This document shows positions 55,593-64,000 of a stretch of DNA of 64,000 nucleotides, in pieces. The DNA comes from Strigamia acuminata. Lineage: Eukaryota > Arthropoda > Chilopoda > Geophilomorpha > Linotaeniidae. Location: NCBI GenBank assembly GCA_949358305.1, contig OX442317.1, positions 14,326,491 to 14,390,490 of the forward strand, read 5' to 3'. The notes beneath the pieces were generated by a model. That model was not told where the DNA came from, ran no database searches, and saw only the letters and a program-made list of their open reading frames with translations. Made by a program: the position numbers and the translations under genes. The stretch's first letter is position 1. Every line of letters begins with the position of its first letter.

Positions 55593-57161
55593 TGTTGCAA
55601 GACAGCGTGGAAGAATTGTTGTGCTGAGATTGTGTCAATAAATATTACTAATTGCTTTGATTTGTTTAATTTTCCTTTAGTGTTTTATTTTTCATAATTA
55701 ATTGATATTTTTCACTTTACAGGAATTTTGACTTATTAAAATGTTTTTCACTGATTTTTATTGTCACTTTTCGATTTAATGTAGTGTTAATACTTTGCTA
55801 TTATTTTATTCGTGTCTTTTTGAGTGCATTTTTGAACCTTTCTATTAATTTTCCCTGATTTTGTGTTTATTGCGTGCAGTTCTAATGTTTTCTTCATTTT
55901 CTGGCATACATTTGCGATGTTCGATACGTCATGTTTCGGTTCCTAGCGGACTTTTGCTTCCGTCTTCTAACCTTTCGTTTAGTGCTTTAAAACTCATTTG
56001 GAGTTTGTTTTATTATTATTTCTGACTATTTCGAGTCTGATCTTTCTTTCTGGATGCATTAGAACTGCCCAAATTGCTTCGATCGGTTGTTTCGATCGTT
56101 CGTTGTCGGCTGCCTTAAAAGCGTAGCCGAGAATGTTCGGTTCGATCAACATTTTCGTATTTATTAAACTTGTGTGTTTTCCTTCAGTATTTTGTGATAA
56201 GAATTAATAATTACTCTTGTAATTTAATCACTACTTTATTCGTTATTTACTTTAAGTGCCTTTTATTCCAATTTCAAATTGTTTTGACGCTTTTGCAATG
56301 TTCGCCGGACGCCATGTTTGATCCAACACCTTTGTTTTGTTCGCCGGTCGCCATGTTTGTCCCAAGCGACGATTACACAATGTAACCGTTATTTTTGTAT
56401 TTTATATTCTTATAATCTGCATTTACTATTTCATTTCGAAGTGTTTTCACCAGTATTCTTTGCTATTTTTTGCATTTTTATTCCGTTCGGAATTCAAATG
56501 TTTTGATTGCATCATTTTGCTTGACGCTGATTGGCTGTCTCGATCGTCTGCTTGACGATCATTGTTTTCACTCCGTTTGCACTGTTTTACTGTTTTGATC
56601 TTATTGTTGTGATTAGATTATTTATTCCTGGTATTCTTGTGGTCATTTTGGTATATCGCAATCTTTATTTCGTGCAGTTTTTATGTAACTACAACTTTGC
56701 TGTGATTTCGTTTCCTCCGTTGCTATGACAACGGAGTTTTTTGTGTATCTGTATTTCGCCGCTATCGGCTTGGCGCGTGCCGTAATTGGGTACTGCGCAT
56801 GTGCGGTTCCTCAGGAACCAATGTAATCAGTGTATTTTATTCAGTTCTCAACCAACTTTTTAATAAACAAGTTGTTTTTTGTTAACTCCCGTGTTTTCTA
56901 TTTTCAACCTTAGTTTTCAATGTGTTGTGAGTAGTTAAGCCTTTCCCTGGATTAGCCATTGATTCAGCACTCCATTGGATATTAATCATCGGTGTTCTCA
57001 TCAATGCTCCATGCATTCATCAATAGTTTTCAGTGCGGATTTGTGTTCTCAGCGCGGTTTTCGTACGAATTTAACAATACGATCACTTGAGTTTAAAGAG
57101 GCGGGAAATTCAAATAGCCCCAACCCCATTCCTAGCTGTTTGGTGTTGACAGACCGCAACA
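55593..57161 (+). repeat. 5' LTR of element D (1569 bp)
   Basis: Same length as the LTRs of A and nearly identical in sequence. It starts TGTTGCAAGACAGCG and ends AGACCGCAACA. It includes the X-box-like palindrome at 56719, then an NRF-1-like TGCGCATGTGCGG and a GGTTCC-TCA-GGAACC palindrome near 56793-56819. Confidence 0.95.
56719..56732 (+). promoter_or_regulatory. RFX/X-box-like palindrome in 5' LTR of element D
   Basis: GTTGCTATGACAAC inside the 8-bp stem CTCCGTTG/CAACGGAG (56715-56736), followed by a T run. It could be a protein-binding site or an RNA hairpin. Confidence 0.4.
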
Positions 57162-57176
57162 TCGAATACGTTCTTT

Positions 57177-57195
57177 TGGTGCACGTGACCAGGAT
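57177..57195 (+). other. Primer binding site of element D
   Basis: TGGTGCACGTGACCAGGAT, 15 nt after the LTR. It has one extra A compared with the tRNA-His type site of B, and it differs at two positions from the site in element A. Confidence 0.6.
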
Positions 57196-57209
57196 ATCGT
57201 CTGCTTTTC

Positions 57210-58046
57210 GTGAGTGTTTCCGTTACGTCAGTGATACGTTAGCTTGTTCATCTGGTTCGAGCAGCGGAATTTACGTTCGTGTGTCGTCGTCAGCAAAGCG
57301 TGTCGTCGTTCAATGTGACTACAGTCGCAACGGTGACATTTTGTGCGTCGATTACGAACATTTGAGTGCCAGCAACGATTTTCTACGGTCGCCATCTTGG
57401 ATTTGGATAACACAACGCGCTGTGCTGAGAAGTCGATTCGCCCCTGGATTTATTGCTTTTCTTGTGTTTTATCATTCAGTGCATTTATTTTGGAGGTTTT
57501 GTTTGCATGAGGGTATTGTTTTGGGTATTCTTTTTGGTGTTATTGCTGTTTCATATGCTAATCTTAAGGGAAATTTAGTAAAAGTGTATTTTATTGCAAA
57601 TCGTTTTAGTGTTTTCTTTAATTTTATGCATGCATCTCCATATAACTGGCCTAACCAGGGGAGATTTAGATTTTTTTGATGCTAGTTACTGGTCAGTCTC
57701 TCATTGCAAGGGCTGTCAGTTATTAAAGTTAAAATTTAATAGTGGTTTTCGTGTGAATTTCGTTCCAAACGAATCGCCGAAAATATTTCAAACTTGTGTA
57801 GGACTTTTTGAGTCACGTTTTTCATACGTGGTCAAGGTCGCTCGTGTGTTTTAGCATCCCTGATTGTTAAAACACTCGATATTCTTGTGCATTTTTCATT
57901 TGATTTTTTGTCATTTGGGCAATTAAACGTTGAAAAAATTCTGTGTATTTTTGGGGGATAAAATAACAAATTTTATTCTTTTAAAAAATTGAAAGCGAAG
58001 TGTTTTTTGTCAAACGAGATTTTATCTTCCTTTTCGCAATTTGCAG
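57210..58046 (+). other. Leader of element D; candidate 837-nt intron
   Basis: Donor-like GTGAGT at 57210; the acceptor is the pyrimidine-rich run ending TTTGCAG at 58046, 27 bases before the gag ATG. The leader also carries an open frame of 222 codons from an ATG in the LTR (57011-57679), conserved in A and partly in C. Confidence 0.5.
57787..57896 (+). other. Conserved leader block (element D copy)
   Basis: About 110 nt shared with C at much higher similarity than the flanking leader and identical or nearly so in A. It is not in an open frame shared by all three elements, so a noncoding role is more likely. Confidence 0.55.
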
Positions 58047-58073
58047 CCGTGAATTTGTGAGAGGAGAGAAAAC

Positions 58074-61000
58074 ATGGCAGATCCTTCCGTGCAAAACATG
58101 ATCACTCCAGAACAACTCGAGATTCTGGAGACAAAATGGGAAGCGCTACTCACTTCACTCTCCGCTTTGCTGACTGTATCGGAGCAGACCAGCGACCCGG
58201 GAGAGTTGGAGGCGCTATTATCTACAGCAAATATTCGAGAGACACGTGCTGTCAATGAACTCAATGATCTTCAAATACATTCTGAACATGGATTTTATCT
58301 TGAAGCCATTGAAAAACTCGAAGCAGTTCAAACAAGAGTGGATCTTCTCCGCGGACGTTGGGAAGTATCGAAACGGTCCCTTCCTACACTGGGAGGACGA
58401 CTAAATATGTCAACTGCATCTGGCGGTCATACGACAATGAATGCTTCTTTCCGAAAAATCCAGAAGTTGCCAAAATTGGAGTCTGTGAAGTTTGATGGGG
58501 ACATTTTGAAGTACAAGACCTTCAAAAGTAACTTTGAAACTTCAGTACATAAGGACCCAGACTTGAGCGACGTGGAGAAGCTTCAATATCTACAGACAAT
58601 GTGTGTTGGTGAAGCAGCCACTTTGATTTCCACTTTTCCCTTGATCGAGGAATCATACCATTTGGCTCGTGAAGAGTTGGAGAGAAACTACGGGGATGAG
58701 GACGCACAGCAAACTGCCCTCATCAGATCAATTAGAGAAATGAAAATTGTTACAAGTGTTTATCCAACTAAAGCGTTAAGAACAAATTTAACCAAAATTT
58801 CTTCAACCGTCAGACTCCTCGAGCAGTTGAAAATACCCATACAAACTTCAGGTGCTTTTCTCATGCCGGATATTATCAGCAAATTTCCAACTCAAATGGC
58901 ATTGCGTTTTTATCAAGTGCATGGAATTCAAAACAAGAACATTATGACACTACTTGACTTTTTCTTGAAAGAAGTAGCTATGGCGGAAAGAACTGACAAT
59001 TCTTCTCATTCTGAAAAAGTGAAGAAGGAGAAAACTGAAGTCGAAAAAGGCAAGCAAAAGGGTTCCATGACCACGTGTGCTGCGACTCAAGATTCTAAGC
59101 CGCAATCAAATGCTAAAGTGAAGTCCGGAGAGTCCAAACAAGACAACAAATCTTCCAACTCGAAGACCATCAAGTGTATTTTTTGTGAAGAAGACCATTT
59201 GAATGGTTCATGCAAAAAGGAATTCGAAGTTAATGCGAAGATTGAAATCATCAAAAAGAATAGACTTTGCTTCAATTGTTTTAGAACTGGCCATCGCGTC
59301 GGGGACTGTAAAGTGAAGTTTTCCTGCAAACATTGTGGCGGAAGACACCACTCCACCATTTGTAGAAAATCGGATGTGAAGAATTCATCAAGCATTGTCG
59401 AGAAGCCCAAGGAGCCACAAGTGACAACACACGTCTCGTGCGCGATCTCCGCGACTCTTCAATTAATGATCTTCACTGCGAACCTCAAAACCAAAAATGG
59501 AGGATCCCACAACATCCGAGGAATGATAGATCCAGGCAGTCACCGATCTTTCATAACAACTGAGTTAGTAGAAAGAATCAAGTTGAAAAAGTGCGGCAGC
59601 ATTTCGGCCACGACACAACGCTTCAATGATTCTACTCCTGCTTCAACGGATTATGACGTTTTTAACGTTACTTTGAAAAGCAGAAATGACACACAAGAAA
59701 TCAAAATGACAATGTTATCGGTCGAAAATCTACCAAGAGTACAAGGAATTTTAAACTCCACTGTAATAGAAAAGGTGAGAGGATTAAATCTTGAGTTGGC
59801 TGAAGAATTGCCTGCCAAAACATCCCAAATTGACATTTTATTAGGAGTGGATGTTTGGTGGAAAATTCTCAAAGACGGCAAGAGGAAAATCAACGAGGAT
59901 TTGGGCCTTATAAACACTTTATTTGGCTGGGTTCTCACCGGTGCAGCTGGAAACATCGATTTATTTGATGATGAAGCCGACTTAACCACGTGTTGCAACA
60001 CTTGCAACGTTGATATAAATGAGAAGTTGGACAAGCTCTGGAATTTGGAGGCAATCGGGATAGATTCGGGAGAAAAGGATTCCGACTTTATTCGAGATCG
60101 ATTCGAATCCACGACAACACGTTTGGAGGACGGAAGATATGAAGTGATGCTCCCCTTCAATGGACAGGAAAAAGAGTTAGAATCGAATTGGGAGTTGGCA
60201 ATGAATCAACTCGCAAATACGCTTAAACGAATCGATGCAAATGAGGACTATAAAAAACGTTACGACGACTCAATGTGGCAGTACATCGAGGAAAATCACG
60301 CGGAGGAAGTCCCAAAGGAGGAACGTTTTCTCAAGAAGGGGATATATAATATACCTCACCACCCCGTCATAAAAGAGGATCGAGATACTTCCAAATTTAG
60401 AGTAGTGTTTAACGCGTCTTCATCCAAAAAAGGAAAACTTTCCCTCAATGACTGTTTATTTCCGGGACCTTCCCTCAACCCTGACTTAATTCTTGTGATT
60501 GTGAGATTTCGTCTCTATTGCATCCCGATAATAGCGGATATCAAGCAGGCATTCCTGCAGGTTATGATCAACCCGACTCAAAGAAACTTTCTACGCTTTC
60601 TGTGGGTGGCTCGTGATTATTTTAAACAGCCTTATTCGTGGCAAAATCTGTGGAACAACATTATGATCCTGAGAATGATCGTCGTGCCCTTTGGTGTTAT
60701 TTCCTCACCATTCCTCCTATGCGCAACCATTCGCAAACATGCAAAACAATTTGAGAAAACACACGCCAAAGAAGTTGATGCGCTTGATGATGGAATTTTT
60801 ATGGATGACTTAACATCTGGAGGAGATTTTCCAGCCGACACGACGACACATTGCGAGAGGTTAAAAATGATTTTAGACAGCGGAAAACTTCCCCTTGTGA
60901 AGTGGGCGACTTGCAGTAAAGACGTCTTCGAGAACTTGAAAAAAGAGGGATTCCACATGCGGGGCGAGGAGTTTTCTAGTCTTGGAATCATTAAAATGCT

Positions 61001-63308
61001 CGGCATACTTTGGGACACAGAAAAGGACATGATAATGTTTAAAATACCGAAAATTGAAAAAATTCCGATTACAAAGCGAGAAGTTGTCTCATTTTTAGCT
61101 TCAATTTTCGATCCCATGGGACTCTTGGCTCCTGTGATTCTGCAAATGAAATTGCTCATTCAAGCGATCTGGGCTCGGACGAAAAAATGGGATGAAAAGA
61201 TTCTTGATTTGGAGAAAAAAGAAATTGAAGAATGGAATTCCGACATCCAACAACTCAAGGAACTAAAAGTTCAACGTTGGTTAACTACTTATTCAGGTCA
61301 GGAAATAACCCTAGAAGTTTTTTGTGACGCCAGCACAAAAGCATTTGGCTGCACGATTTTTGTCGTCAACATGAAGGGCAAAAGAACATTGTTGTTAAGT
61401 AAATGCCGCATTGCGCCGGCCAAAAAAGTTACTCTTCCTCGACTCGAATTAACAGCAGCAGTGGTTGGAGTCAGAATGACAAAATATCTGCTCGAGAACT
61501 TTCTTCCTGGATATCCCGTCACTGAAGTTCGTTACTACTCGGACTCCACTATTACACTCGCCTGGATTAATTCAGACAAAAATGTTTGGAAACCATATGT
61601 CTCAAATCGAGTTCAGGAAATTATTTCCTTTTCCAAGCCTGAGCAATGGTCTCATGTGCCAACCGAATTCAACCCAGCTGACTTATTGACCCGTCCACAC
61701 AACTCAAAAACATTGATGAACAATAAACTTTGGTGGGACGGAGTTGATGTATCAAAACTGGAAAAGAAAGAAGTTATACAGGAAAACCCACCCGATGAAG
61801 AGAGAAAATTAATTGTTATGACTATTCAAGTGAAAGAGAATTTTATTTACAAATTTTTCCGACGTTTTAGCAACTACAATCGACTTTTGAGAGTGTTTTC
61901 CTACATAATGAGATGGAAAAGTCAACTTGTTCGCGGTGAGCCCCTCTCGCCACTCGAGTTGGAGGCAAACCAACTGAAGATCTTAAAACTTTCGCAGAAA
62001 CTACATTTTTTAGAGGAAGTCGAAGACGTGAAAAACAAAAGAGAATTAAGCAAACATTCCACTTTGAGAAATTTCGAACTCTTTATTGACGAAAACGGAT
62101 TACTTAGACTTCATAGCCGTTTGAAAAAATCTTTATTGACATTTGATGAAGTCTATCCCATTATTTTGCATTACGATAGTTGGATAACACGACTGTTGAT
62201 CAGAAAAGCACATCTAGAACTACTTCACGGTGATATTAGTGAAACTCTTTATCACTTACGTGAACAATTTTGGATCATAAGAGGAAGGAAAACAATTCAA
62301 ACAGTTATTCGAGAGTGTGCAATTTGCAGACGTGCTAAACTTGCAAGAAATAACCCTTCTACTGGTGACCTTCCCACTGAACGCGTAACTCCAGCGGCTC
62401 CATTCCAACACACTGGAATTGATCATCTTGGACCCATTTATGTTGGCAACAACAAAAAGGAACGAAAAAAGGTTTATATTCTTTTATTCACGTGTATGGT
62501 GACAAGAAGCCTACATTTAGAAGTGTCCGAAGACCTTTCTGTTCCCAAGTTTTTGTTAGCAATGCGACGATTTGGAGCTCGCTTTGGATATCCTGCCAAA
62601 ATATTCTCAGATAATAGCAAAACATTTGAACGCGGTAGTGTGGAGTTACAATCATGGGGCAAGCTCATTGGTCACAAGGACATACAAACTTTCCTATCTG
62701 AAAAAAGAGTGTTATGGACTTTTATTCCACCACTGTCCCCCTGGATGGGAGGGGCATGGGAACGCCTTGTCCGTTCAGTTAAAGATAAACTTCGAAAAAC
62801 TTTGCTTCGATATACCGTTGATTTGGAGACTCTTCAAACTTTAGCTTTGGAAATTAGTTCCGTATTAAATTCAAGACCTTTGTCCTACGTTCCCGACAGT
62901 GTTGATGGAGGCAGAATTTTGGCGCCTGAAAATTTTTTAACCGGTGGTTTACCAAAATACCTTATAAACAAAAAATTGAGTGCCATCAAAAAGACAGATT
63001 TAAGAAAATTAGACATTAAACGCAGACAGTTCATTTGGGAATTTTGGAGAGTGTGGAGAAAAGGTTATCTTATGCAATTGCGAAATTTTTATGAGACCAA
63101 AGGTGATAAAAATTTCAAAAACCCTAAAGTGAATCAGATCGTGTTGTTAGAAAAAATAGGAACAAATCCCTATTTTTGGCCACTTGCCCGGATAAAGGAG
63201 ATTTTTCCAGGTGAGGATGGTTTTACCCGAGTCATTAAAGTGGTGCTACCCGATGGACGTGAACTGAAAAGATCAGTTAAGCATGTGAGAGCTCTTGAAC
63301 TGGACTGA
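58074..63308 (+). CDS. gag-pol: BEL/Pao Gag-Pol polyprotein (element D)
   Basis: Intact 1744-aa polyprotein, differing from that of element A only at residue 569 (R here, K in A, between protease and RT), 1524 (E here, K in A, in the integrase core) and 1664 (G here, S in A, in the C-terminal domain). Domains and residues: gag, zinc knuckles C368-C430, protease D486-P-G-S, RT D822 and F-M-D-D 909-912, RNase H-like D1085, integrase finger H1380/H1385/C1415/C1418, DDE core D1450, D1513, E1563, DUF5641-like end. The start ATG follows the acceptor-like TTTGCAG by 27 nt, as in A. The element appears competent for its own transposition. Confidence 0.96.
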   Translation: MADPSVQNMITPEQLEILETKWEALLTSLSALLTVSEQTSDPGELEALLSTANIRETRAVNELNDLQIHSEHGFYLEAIEKLEAVQTRVDLLRGRWEVSKRSLPTLGGRLNMSTASGGHTTMNASFRKIQKLPKLESVKFDGDILKYKTFKSNFETSVHKDPDLSDVEKLQYLQTMCVGEAATLISTFPLIEESYHLAREELERNYGDEDAQQTALIRSIREMKIVTSVYPTKALRTNLTKISSTVRLLEQLKIPIQTSGAFLMPDIISKFPTQMALRFYQVHGIQNKNIMTLLDFFLKEVAMAERTDNSSHSEKVKKEKTEVEKGKQKGSMTTCAATQDSKPQSNAKVKSGESKQDNKSSNSKTIKCIFCEEDHLNGSCKKEFEVNAKIEIIKKNRLCFNCFRTGHRVGDCKVKFSCKHCGGRHHSTICRKSDVKNSSSIVEKPKEPQVTTHVSCAISATLQLMIFTANLKTKNGGSHNIRGMIDPGSHRSFITTELVERIKLKKCGSISATTQRFNDSTPASTDYDVFNVTLKSRNDTQEIKMTMLSVENLPRVQGILNSTVIEKVRGLNLELAEELPAKTSQIDILLGVDVWWKILKDGKRKINEDLGLINTLFGWVLTGAAGNIDLFDDEADLTTCCNTCNVDINEKLDKLWNLEAIGIDSGEKDSDFIRDRFESTTTRLEDGRYEVMLPFNGQEKELESNWELAMNQLANTLKRIDANEDYKKRYDDSMWQYIEENHAEEVPKEERFLKKGIYNIPHHPVIKEDRDTSKFRVVFNASSSKKGKLSLNDCLFPGPSLNPDLILVIVRFRLYCIPIIADIKQAFLQVMINPTQRNFLRFLWVARDYFKQPYSWQNLWNNIMILRMIVVPFGVISSPFLLCATIRKHAKQFEKTHAKEVDALDDGIFMDDLTSGGDFPADTTTHCERLKMILDSGKLPLVKWATCSKDVFENLKKEGFHMRGEEFSSLGIIKMLGILWDTEKDMIMFKIPKIEKIPITKREVVSFLASIFDPMGLLAPVILQMKLLIQAIWARTKKWDEKILDLEKKEIEEWNSDIQQLKELKVQRWLTTYSGQEITLEVFCDASTKAFGCTIFVVNMKGKRTLLLSKCRIAPAKKVTLPRLELTAAVVGVRMTKYLLENFLPGYPVTEVRYYSDSTITLAWINSDKNVWKPYVSNRVQEIISFSKPEQWSHVPTEFNPADLLTRPHNSKTLMNNKLWWDGVDVSKLEKKEVIQENPPDEERKLIVMTIQVKENFIYKFFRRFSNYNRLLRVFSYIMRWKSQLVRGEPLSPLELEANQLKILKLSQKLHFLEEVEDVKNKRELSKHSTLRNFELFIDENGLLRLHSRLKKSLLTFDEVYPIILHYDSWITRLLIRKAHLELLHGDISETLYHLREQFWIIRGRKTIQTVIRECAICRRAKLARNNPSTGDLPTERVTPAAPFQHTGIDHLGPIYVGNNKKERKKVYILLFTCMVTRSLHLEVSEDLSVPKFLLAMRRFGARFGYPAKIFSDNSKTFERGSVELQSWGKLIGHKDIQTFLSEKRVLWTFIPPLSPWMGGAWERLVRSVKDKLRKTLLRYTVDLETLQTLALEISSVLNSRPLSYVPDSVDGGRILAPENFLTGGLPKYLINKKLSAIKKTDLRKLDIKRRQFIWEFWRVWRKGYLMQLRNFYETKGDKNFKNPKVNQIVLLEKIGTNPYFWPLARIKEIFPGEDGFTRVIKVVLPDGRELKRSVKHVRALELD

Positions 63309-63361
63309 TTTGTTTGAGCTCGTCGTGTTTTCTCTTCTCTGTTCTCTCGCCGGCAATTCGC
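63309..63361 (+). other. 3' untranslated pyrimidine tract, element D
   Basis: 53 bp, mostly C and T, ending GCCGGCAATTCGC before the LTR. Identical in form to element A. Confidence 0.7.
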
Positions 63362-64000
63362 TGTTGCAAGACAGCGTGGAAGAATTGTTGTGCTGAGATT
63401 GTGTCAATAAATATTACTAATTGCTTTGATTTGTTTAATTTTCCTTTAGTGTTTTATTTTTCATAATTAATTGATATTTTTCACTTTACAGGAATTTTGA
63501 CTTATTAAAATGTTTTTCACTGATTTTTATTGTCACTTTTCGATTTAATGTAGTGTTAATACTTTGCTATTATTTTATTCGTGTCTTTTTGAGTGCATTT
63601 TTGAACCTTTCTATTAATTTTCCCTGATTTTGTGTTTATTGCGTGCAGTTCTAATGTTTTCTTCATTTTCTGGCATACATTTGCGATGTTCGATACGTCA
63701 TGTTTCGGTTCCTAGCGGACTTTTGCTTCCGTCTTCTAACCTTTCGTTTAGTGCTTTAAAACTCATTTGGAGTTTGTTTTATTATTATTTCTGACTATTT
63801 CGAGTCTGATCTTTCTTTCTGGATGCATTAGAACTGCCCAAATTGCTTCGATCGGTTGTTTCGATCGTTCGTTGTCGGCTGCCTTAAAAGCGTAGCCGAG
63901 AATGTTCGGTTCGATCAACATTTTCGTATTTATTAAACTTGTGTGTTTTCCTTCAGTATTTTGTGATAAGAATTAATAATTACTCTTGTAATTTAATCAC
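63362..64000 (+). repeat. 3' LTR of element D, first 639 bp
   Basis: Begins TGTTGCAAGACAGCG and follows the 5' LTR (offset 7769 bp) to the window edge. It includes AATAAA at 63406. About 930 bp of the LTR lie beyond the window. Confidence 0.95.

Larger units (their letters stand above)
55593..64000 (+). mobile_element. Element D: BEL/Pao retrotransposon, same family as A, truncated by the window end
   Basis: Complete 5' LTR, 6200-bp body and the first 639 bp of the 3' LTR; the rest lies beyond the window. The body has the same length as that of A. Every feature maps by subtracting its coordinate from 75005, since A is in the opposite orientation. Three amino-acid differences in Gag-Pol separate it from A, with a few LTR changes (for example GCCTTAAAAGC against GCCGTAAAAGC). 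Its right target duplication cannot be seen. Confidence 0.95.

Overview
The window is repetitive DNA from an animal genome, most likely an invertebrate. There are no bacterial gene arrangements. It holds a long A+T-rich satellite with higher-order structure, invaded by intact LTR retrotransposons of the BEL/Pao superfamily, which is known from animals. I cannot name the species, and I see no single-copy host gene.

Layout: (1) satellite array, 1-10074. (2) Element A, a complete BEL/Pao element on the minus strand, 10075-19412, with 1569-bp LTRs and one 1744-aa Gag-Pol. (3) The satellite resumes, 19413-33506, with a clear higher-order repeat of about 2.0 kb. (4) Element B, 33507-44871, is two tandem copies of a 5204-bp unit sharing the middle LTR (LTR-body-LTR-body-LTR; LTR 957 bp). 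Each copy encodes a 995-aa protein in which a BEL/Pao Gag and aspartic-protease region is fused to a complete type II thymidine kinase domain, with no reverse transcriptase, RNase H or integrase. (5) Satellite, 44872-46745, split by a fold-back element of about 580 bp (45551-46130). (6) Element C, plus strand, 46746-55518, with 1276-bp LTRs and a 1750-aa Gag-Pol. (7) A 74-bp satellite remnant. (8) Element D, plus strand, from 55593, the same family as A; its 3' LTR runs off the end of the window.

All complete insertions have 4-5 bp target duplications of satellite sequence, LTRs beginning TGTT and ending CAACA, open reading frames and (almost) identical LTR pairs, so they are recent. A, C and D are autonomous by content. 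B is not: it keeps the structural and protease part and carries a nucleotide-salvage enzyme in place of the polymerase. The natural reading is that B borrows reverse transcriptase and integrase from an autonomous relative and delivers thymidine kinase with its Gag particle. This gag-protease-TK retrotransposon is the most unusual object in the window.

Secondary signals: five covarying hairpins in the B leader; a candidate intron (GTGAGT donor just after the primer site, acceptor just before the gag start) in A, C and D; a conserved leader block shared by the A/D and C families; a pyrimidine tract where a polypurine tract is expected; and RFX/X-box-like palindromes in the LTRs.
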